Assembly (NCBI GenBank): GCA_015663215.1
Contig: DQSP01000011.1
Location: forward strand, 1-5,282
Source of the DNA: Sulfurimonas sp.
Lineage (GTDB): Bacteria > Campylobacterota > Campylobacteria > Campylobacterales > Sulfurimonadaceae
DNA: 5,282 bases
Direction: 5' to 3'
Part shown: positions 1 through 4,775 of the stretch, piece by piece
How the letters are laid out: every line of letters begins with the position of its first letter
Position numbering within the stretch: the first letter of the stretch is position 1
The notes under the pieces: generated by a model
The model's input: the letters and a program-made list of their open reading frames with translations, nothing else
Database searches by the model: none
What the model was told of the DNA's origin: nothing
Made by a program: the position numbers and the translations under genes

Positions 1-41
1 GCTTAAAATTTTTACTAAACATCCCTTAAGCACAAGCATAG

Positions 42-65
42 GCAATCTTTAGAAATTTCTATTGC
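42..65. promoter_or_regulatory. Possible operator or hairpin in the leader of the oxidoreductase operon
   Basis: The 99 bases before the first gene contain GCAAT at 42-46 and ATTGC at 61-65 facing each other as inverted arms. Between them, at 51-60, is the perfect 10-bp palindrome AGAAATTTCT. The two symmetries have slightly different centres, so this is not one clean hairpin. It could be a repressor site or an accident of AT-rich sequence. The promoter should lie in this stretch. CATAGT at 65-70 is the nearest thing to a -10 box, but it is a poor match and I would not rely on it. The ribosome binding site AAGGAG at 88-93, 6 nt from the ATG at 100, is clear. Confidence 0.2.
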
Positions 66-99
66 ATAGTTTGGGTTAAAAGATAAAAAGGAGTCTATT

Positions 100-288
100 A
101 TGTGTATTCCTCATGGAGCCACTGGCTCAAAAAGTAATGGATTTGTTAAAGAAGACAAACCAAAAAAACATATAAAAAGAGTTTCTCAAAGGGAGTTCGA
201 AAAAGGTGATCCTGATTTTGTAGATGAGCGAACAACTACTTATGCACCAAAACAGAAAAAATATTTTTTTAGTGGACTACTCGACTGA
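100..288 (+). CDS. Small basic protein of unknown function, first gene of the oxidoreductase operon
   Basis: I do not recognise a family. The 62-residue product is hydrophilic, with 13 Lys/Arg against 9 Asp/Glu and a basic patch around residues 18-31 (KEDKPKKHIKR-like). It has one Cys (C2), no signal peptide and no membrane segment, so it should stay in the cytoplasm. It is likely a real gene: AAGGAG sits 6 nt before the ATG, and its stop codon TGA shares one base with the ATG of the next gene, the junction expected for translational coupling. The three genes downstream are exported or ride on an exported partner. An accessory role in assembling or targeting the Tat-exported dehydrogenase is therefore possible, but this rests on position alone. 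The alternative is a short leader ORF whose main job is to deliver ribosomes to the next gene. Confidence 0.65.
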   Translation: MCIPHGATGSKSNGFVKEDKPKKHIKRVSQREFEKGDPDFVDERTTTYAPKQKKYFFSGLLD

Positions 289-779
289 TGCAGAAGTTTC
301 AACGAAGAGCTTTTTTACAAGCTGGTTTTCTTTCCTCGGCTGTCATAGTTATGAATGGATGTAGCGTTTTTGGTGTCACGACTTCACGGGACACTATAAA
401 AGTCCTACAAAACGACCTTTTCCCACAAGCAAAAGAACTCGGCATAAACACATCTGACTACATAGGTATAGTGCTAAAACACTCTCGCATAACAAGAGAA
501 GACAAAGAGTACCTCAAAAAAGGTGTCAAGTGGCTCAATGAGTATGCAGTAGAAATGTACAAAAAACAGTACACAAAACTCCTGCATGATGAACGGCAAA
601 AGGTCTTAGAGGGTTTTTCCAAAGAGAGTTGGGGCGAGTCATGGCTTGACACAGTACTTCGTTATACTTTTGAAGCATGTTTTGGAGACCCTATTTATGG
701 TGCAAATAACAACAAAGCAGGCTGGAACTGGCTGGCATTTAGTGGCGGGGAACCAAGGCCAACGAAGGTGTATCTGTGA
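288..779 (+). CDS. Gluconate 2-dehydrogenase subunit 3-like small subunit, Tat lipoprotein
   Basis: This 163-residue protein matches the small (gamma) subunit family of membrane-bound FAD dehydrogenases such as gluconate 2-dehydrogenase and bacterial FAD-glucose dehydrogenase. The most telling segment is near the C-terminus: FGDPIYG at 132-138, then AGW at 144-146, the family's conserved DPxYGGN...GW region. The N-terminus has a twin-arginine motif (QRRAFLQ, R6-R7) and a hydrophobic stretch ending in MNGC, so C25 is a plausible lipidated cysteine. The product is then a folded, Tat-exported, membrane-anchored periplasmic protein. In characterised relatives this subunit brings the signal-less catalytic flavoprotein through Tat as a hitchhiker. 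The next gene, overlapping by 4 nt, encodes exactly such a flavoprotein. The start ATG overlaps the previous stop, and it is the start that supplies the complete Tat signal. The family is secure; lipidation is inferred from a lipobox with Met at -3. Confidence 0.85.
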   Translation: MQKFQRRAFLQAGFLSSAVIVMNGCSVFGVTTSRDTIKVLQNDLFPQAKELGINTSDYIGIVLKHSRITREDKEYLKKGVKWLNEYAVEMYKKQYTKLLHDERQKVLEGFSKESWGESWLDTVLRYTFEACFGDPIYGANNNKAGWNWLAFSGGEPRPTKVYL

Positions 780-2446
780 TATATGATGTCTGTATAGTAG
801 GAAGTGGAGCAGGTGGCTCACCCATAGCATACGAGCTCTCAAACGCAGGGTTTAATGTAGTAGTCCTTGAAAAGGGCAAGCTTTATGATGAGTCTAGTTT
901 TAACAAAGATGAGTTGGCAGTATCGCGCCGCGATATGTTTACACCTCCTTTGTCTGAGCAAAAACACATTATAAATGAGTACTCACAGTCAGGTAAATTA
1001 ACTCGATATGATGGTGAAAAATCAGGCTGGAACTTTTGGAATGGCTCTATGGTTGGAGGAAGCTCTAACCTCATGAGTGGCTATTTTCATAGAATGAAAC
1101 CAAAAGACTTTAAACTTCGTAGTGCCTATGGCGAGGTAAAAGGTGCGAATGTTATCGACTGGTGTATCAGCTACGAGGAATTAGAACCTTACTATGACAA
1201 GGTAGAAAAAGTAGTCGGAGTGAGTGGAAAAATAGTTCCTCATAAGTATCTCGAACCGCGTTCAACTCCTGACCTGCCTTACCCGATGCTAGAGACAAAT
1301 GAAGTGACTTCATGGTTTGATACAGCTTGTAAAGAGTTAAAGTTTACAGCCATCCCAACGCCACGAGCAGTTTTAAGTCAAAATGCACTCGGTCGAAATG
1401 GCTGTTACTACTCTAACTTTTGTGGTAGTTATGGTTGTGCGAGTGGAGCAAAAGGGAGTGCAAGAGCGGCACTCCTTCAAAAGTGTGATGCGAAGGTCAT
1501 AACAGATGCTTTTGTTTATAAACTTGACTCAAAAAATGGCAAGATTACCAAAGCATACTACTACACAAAACATGGTGTGAAGCATGTGATAAACGCGAAG
1601 ATATTTGTTCTCGCTGCCCAAGCCATAGAATCCTCGCGTTTACTTCTAAACTCGAAAAATAGAGAGTTCCCAAATGGTATGGCAAACTCAAGTGGTGAGC
1701 TAGGTAAAAATCTTGTTTTTTCAGCAGGAGGAAGTGGAAGTGGAAGGTTTATCTTCGAGAACCTTACTAAAGAGCAGCAAAAAGCTTTGATGCAACCGGG
1801 ATTATTCTTTAATCGAAGTTTACAAGACTGGTATGACTACAATGATGGCTGTCGCATCTACAAGGGTGGGACTATAGACTTTCTATTTGAACACCAAAAC
1901 CTTATAAGTCGAGTAAATCGTGAGATGTATGATAAAAATGGCAATCTTCTTTGGGGGGATAAACTTGCAAAGAAGATAGAAAAAAGACTTACTACTTCTC
2001 GCGTTTTAACTTTTGAAGTCTTTAATGACTGGTTACCAACTGATAACTGTAATGTAAGTGTAGATGATGAGGCAGTTGATAAGTATGGCATCCCTGTTGG
2101 TGTTATAAACCTTAACTCGCATCCTCAAGACTTAGAAGTAGGAGAGCATCTCGCAAAAAAAGCCGTTGAGGTTTTAGAGAAGATGGGTGCTGTCGAGATT
2201 GACTACTCTATCTCAGCATCCCCACCACCAAACTTAGTAGCTGGAGGGTGTCGCTTTGGAAATGATGCAAAAACATCCGTACTGGACAAAAACTGTAAAG
2301 CTCATGACTTAGAAAACCTCTATGTTGCAGATGCTAGCTTTATGCCAACAGGTGGAAGTGTCCCCTACACTTGGACTATCTATGCAAATTCTTTTCGTGT
2401 GGCAGATGTTATAAGAGAAGAGTTAAGTAAGAGGATAAAATTATGA
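776..2446 (+). CDS. GMC-family FAD oxidoreductase, catalytic subunit of a periplasmic dehydrogenase
   Basis: The 556-residue flavoprotein belongs to the glucose-methanol-choline family and probably oxidises an alcohol or sugar-type substrate that cannot be named from sequence. The FAD-binding Rossmann motif is G9-x-G11-x-x-G14 with the ribose-binding acid E32. A second FAD segment (GGSSN) lies at 94-98. The GMC C-terminal domain shows GGCRFG at 490-495 and LYVADASFMPTGGSVPYTWT at 515-534. A Cys triad C210-x5-C216-x4-C221 resembles the Fe-S cluster motif of FAD-glucose dehydrogenase alpha subunits. There is no signal peptide; export would depend on the Tat signal of the preceding small subunit. 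The start is GTG in a GTGA overlap with the previous stop, preceded by GAAGG; no ATG in this frame lies nearby. Oddly, the positions of the usual catalytic His and His/Asn are L487 and P530. No cytochrome subunit is visible, so the electron acceptor is unknown. Confidence 0.9.
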   Translation: MIYDVCIVGSGAGGSPIAYELSNAGFNVVVLEKGKLYDESSFNKDELAVSRRDMFTPPLSEQKHIINEYSQSGKLTRYDGEKSGWNFWNGSMVGGSSNLMSGYFHRMKPKDFKLRSAYGEVKGANVIDWCISYEELEPYYDKVEKVVGVSGKIVPHKYLEPRSTPDLPYPMLETNEVTSWFDTACKELKFTAIPTPRAVLSQNALGRNGCYYSNFCGSYGCASGAKGSARAALLQKCDAKVITDAFVYKLDSKNGKITKAYYYTKHGVKHVINAKIFVLAAQAIESSRLLLNSKNREFPNGMANSSGELGKNLVFSAGGSGSGRFIFENLTKEQQKALMQPGLFFNRSLQDWYDYNDGCRIYKGGTIDFLFEHQNLISRVNREMYDKNGNLLWGDKLAKKIEKRLTTSRVLTFEVFNDWLPTDNCNVSVDDEAVDKYGIPVGVINLNSHPQDLEVGEHLAKKAVEVLEKMGAVEIDYSISASPPPNLVAGGCRFGNDAKTSVLDKNCKAHDLENLYVADASFMPTGGSVPYTWTIYANSFRVADVIREELSKRIKL

Positions 2447-3717
2447 AAAACAGAATTACAAGATTAATATTGCTACCTTTAGTTGGTTTTATATTCGCTA
2501 TGGGAAGTACACTTTATGCAAAAGATTCTAGCAAAGAGACTATAGTTTTTGCAGCAGGATGTTTTTGGGGTGTTGAGAAACACTTTGATAACTTTGAGGG
2601 TGTTATAAGTGCGGAGTCTGGTTACATTGGTGGTAACTATGAGAACCCTACATATGATGAGGTATTAAAATACAGAAGTCTCAGAAGTGGCTCAAAAATT
2701 GTTAACTATACAGAGGGTGTGAGAGTTGTTTATGATAGCACAAAAGTGTCAGCACAAACACTCATAAAATCATTTTGGGAACTGCATGACCCGACACAAG
2801 TTAATGGACAAGGTAATGACATAGGAAACAACTATAGATCTGCCATTTTTTACACAACTCCCCAGCAAAAAAAGATTGCAAACTCTACAAAAGATGAGTA
2901 TCAAAAGCTCTTAAACGCAGCAGGATATAAAAATATAGTCACAGAGATAAAACCTTTAGTGAAGTTTTATAATGCAGAGGGATATCATCAAGATTATCTT
3001 GCTAAAAATCCGTATGGATACTGTCCTAACCATGCAACTGGAGTGAAGTTTAAAGCACAGAAGAAAAAAACTGTAGCGATAAAACCACTTGGTGCTAAAG
3101 AGATTATAGTTATTACTTCACCTTCATTTTGCCCGTATTGCGAAAAGTTTGAAGCAGATGTGTCTAGTTCATATAAAGGAACACTTCCAATGCGAACAGT
3201 GCTTGCAAGCTCATTAGAGGGTTTTGAGATAAAAACAGAGCTTTATGCAACCCCAACGATTCTTTTTATAGAAGATGGTAAGGAAGTTATAGGGCATGTA
3301 GGTTATATGGATTCTAAGCTCTTTTATAAAACTCTCGGTGCTTTTAAACTTGGACGTGACTCGCAAGCCTATCAGGTAGCTTTTCATGAGGGAACAGATG
3401 CTCCTGGCTGTAAGCAGTATAAGATATTTCAAGATACTCCTGATGGTGTTTTTGTAGATAAACTCAGTGGAGAGATTTTGTTTGATACTCGTGATAGATT
3501 TCACTCAGGAACAGGATGGCTTAGTTTTTACAAGGCAAAAGATGGAGCAGTTATTGAGAGAGTAGATAGCTCTTATGGTATGGAGCGAACTGCACTTGTA
3601 TCTAAAATAAGCGGTATTCATCTGGGGCATGTATTTTCTCGTGCAGATGGAAGACGGCGTTTTTGCATAGATGCAACAGTGTTAGAATTTGTTCCTCGTG
3701 CAGAGATAAAAAAATAG
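2443..3717 (+). CDS. msrAB: Secreted methionine sulfoxide reductase MsrA-thioredoxin-MsrB fusion
   Basis: This 424-residue enzyme reduces both S- and R-methionine sulfoxides in oxidised proteins. Residues 1-26 form a Sec signal peptide with likely cleavage after LYA, placing it in the periplasm. MsrA spans about 31-200, with catalytic C40 in GCFWG, the QGNDIGNNYRS substrate region around 123-133, and resolving C194 in YGYCPNH. A thioredoxin-fold domain spans about 212-305, with CPYC at 230-233 and a cis-Pro candidate P271 in ATPT. MsrB spans about 308-420, with H393, H396, R406 and catalytic C408. The MsrB zinc CxxC pairs are absent and the usual resolving Cys is T357; C323 may replace it. 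There are six cysteines in all, two per domain. The middle domain probably passes electrons to both reductases from a DsbD/CcdA-type membrane carrier not seen here. Its ATG overlaps the GMC stop by 4 nt (ATGA), so it belongs to the same operon. Confidence 0.93.
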   Translation: MKNRITRLILLPLVGFIFAMGSTLYAKDSSKETIVFAAGCFWGVEKHFDNFEGVISAESGYIGGNYENPTYDEVLKYRSLRSGSKIVNYTEGVRVVYDSTKVSAQTLIKSFWELHDPTQVNGQGNDIGNNYRSAIFYTTPQQKKIANSTKDEYQKLLNAAGYKNIVTEIKPLVKFYNAEGYHQDYLAKNPYGYCPNHATGVKFKAQKKKTVAIKPLGAKEIIVITSPSFCPYCEKFEADVSSSYKGTLPMRTVLASSLEGFEIKTELYATPTILFIEDGKEVIGHVGYMDSKLFYKTLGAFKLGRDSQAYQVAFHEGTDAPGCKQYKIFQDTPDGVFVDKLSGEILFDTRDRFHSGTGWLSFYKAKDGAVIERVDSSYGMERTALVSKISGIHLGHVFSRADGRRRFCIDATVLEFVPRAEIKK

Positions 3718-3718
3718 A

Positions 3719-4474
3719 TTATAAGATTTTATTGTACATTCTTGTAGTGTAGGAAACTTGTTTCATCTCTAAAGCTTGAGCCAAAGCTTCTAGGAGTGAA
3801 TCTACTTTTGTTGTTTGGATATAGATAGCAGTATGGTGTATGTAGTCTTTACAAAGAGCAAAAAACAGAGCAGCTCCATGGTTGACATCTTGTGTATGTA
3901 TAGTGACTTTATATCCATCTTTATAATGGAATGAAAAAGCAAAAGAGCTCACAACTCCCTCTTCTATTATAGCCTTGTAGTCAAGATCTTCATTTACTAA
4001 GAGCTCTTTGAGGAACTCTGTCTGATTAGAGAGACAAAGCTCTTTATCAAAGTCGATGATACTGTAAGTGTCACTATTTATGGAGAATTTTCCTGTTTGA
4101 AATTGGTAAGTATTTACATCAAAGTATCGTTTAAAATTAAATTTCTCATAAAATATCTCTTGACCTAAAACACTGTCAAGCCCAATCTGTCGTTCCCCTA
4201 AATGCTCACAGGCAAAAGTAAATATTTTTTTCCCATAACCAAGAGAACGAAACTCTTTGAGTACTAAGAGGGAGCTAATAAAACCAAGCTCTTCGTTCTC
4301 TTTAATAGCCACAACAAAACCAACTAGTTCTGAATCCTCATAAAAGATGAAAAAATCTTCTGGATGTGTTTTTAAAAGTGCACGAATATGAGGATCTTCA
4401 ATATCCCAATGCTCTTCCTTGGCATACTTATAAAAAAGTTCCAAGTCGTCCAAGTGAAGATTTTGTATTTGCAT
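3719..4474 (-). CDS. Two-domain GNAT family N-acetyltransferase
   Basis: This 251-residue protein probably transfers an acetyl group from acetyl-CoA to an amine of unknown identity. The N-terminal half (about 1-125) is a GNAT fold: strand and turn SELVGFVVAI at 48-57, then motif A near 66-85 with the acetyl-CoA pyrophosphate loop R76-x-x-G79-x-G81, and motif B-like FYEKFNF at 108-114. The remaining about 125 residues resemble the second domain of YitH-type acetyltransferases (Acetyltransf_18-like), judged only by layout and a GYKVTIHTQD segment at 187-196. It is cytoplasmic, with no signal or membrane segment. It is the last gene of the minus-strand operon, 7 nt after the metal-binding protein gene. 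No Shine-Dalgarno sequence sits at a normal distance: the only GAGGG is 14 nt away and lies in a hairpin stem, so initiation may rely on ribosomes arriving from upstream. Its stop is 1 nt from that of the converging msr gene. A role in metal handling is not shown. Confidence 0.85.
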   Translation of the reverse strand: MQIQNLHLDDLELFYKYAKEEHWDIEDPHIRALLKTHPEDFFIFYEDSELVGFVVAIKENEELGFISSLLVLKEFRSLGYGKKIFTFACEHLGERQIGLDSVLGQEIFYEKFNFKRYFDVNTYQFQTGKFSINSDTYSIIDFDKELCLSNQTEFLKELLVNEDLDYKAIIEEGVVSSFAFSFHYKDGYKVTIHTQDVNHGAALFFALCKDYIHHTAIYIQTTKVDSLLEALAQALEMKQVSYTTRMYNKIL

Positions 4475-4495
4475 AAGAGGGTTATTTTCCCTCTT
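4475..4495 (-). promoter_or_regulatory. Perfect inverted repeat covering the acetyltransferase start region
   Basis: On the minus strand AAGAGGG (4495-4489) and CCCTCTT (4481-4475) form a 7-bp stem around a 7-nt loop. The 3' arm ends at the base before the acetyltransferase ATG. The stop codon of the upstream HMA gene (4484-4482) lies in the loop, and the only SD-like sequence, GAGGG, is buried in the 5' arm. No U-tract follows on the minus strand, so this is not a normal terminator. A plausible role is translational coupling, with a ribosome finishing the upstream gene opening the stem. On the plus strand the stem is followed by TTTAAAATTAT, a poor terminator tail. Confidence 0.4.
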
Positions 4496-4775
4496 TAAAA
4501 TTATCTAGCTTACCAATAGCACAAGAAACAAAGCTTTTTGCTTTCATACTGGTATCTTCGATAAAGCCAAAATCCTCTCCCGAGACAGGATAACCTAAAC
4601 CTTTGAGTGCATCATGCAGTGCATCTATCTTTTCGTCTGCTATATCAAGAGTAATCTCTCTAGGCATAACTTCAAGGTTCACTTCTATCTCACCAAACTC
4701 ATCTTTGAGTTTACTTGTAAGAGTTGAGGCACATCCACCACACTTTACATTTTCTACTTGTATAGTTCTTTTCAT
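4482..4775 (-). CDS. HMA-domain metal-binding protein (CopZ-like) with C-terminal extension
   Basis: This 97-residue cytoplasmic protein has a heavy-metal-associated fold: residues 1-65 follow the beta-alpha-beta-beta-alpha-beta pattern, with the metal-binding loop VKC-G-G-C (C12, C15) after the first strand. Such proteins carry Cu(I) or similar soft metals between partners. The usual Met of MxCxxC is Val. A further 30 residues carry a third cysteine, C85, in SFVSCAIG, beyond the normal end of the domain. I chose the ATG at 4775 rather than the upstream ATG at 4808 for three reasons: it has a strong Shine-Dalgarno sequence (GGAGGAGA) 6 nt away, it shares one base with the stop of the preceding gene (TAATG), and the fold begins at MKRTIQVENV. 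The longer form would merely add 11 residues read out of frame through the preceding gene. Coupling with the Cys-rich lipoprotein gene suggests that the two handle the same metal on either side of the membrane. Confidence 0.88.
   Translation of the reverse strand: MKRTIQVENVKCGGCASTLTSKLKDEFGEIEVNLEVMPREITLDIADEKIDALHDALKGLGYPVSGEDFGFIEDTSMKAKSFVSCAIGKLDNFKEGK

Noticed and set aside
458..842. Two minus-strand open frames across the small-subunit gene
   Set aside because: They are antisense shadows of a gene with clear Tat and subunit-3 motifs.
1858..2091. 77-codon minus-strand open frame inside the GMC gene
   Set aside because: It is antisense to conserved GMC sequence with no independent signal.
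3214..3504. 96-codon minus-strand open frame inside msrAB
   Set aside because: It lies wholly within conserved thioredoxin and MsrB coding sequence and has no recognisable domain.
4475..4500. Intrinsic terminator for a plus-strand transcript
   Set aside because: The stem is followed only by TTTAAAATTAT, not a U-tract, and no plus-strand gene ends nearby. Its position at the acetyltransferase start fits a translational role better.
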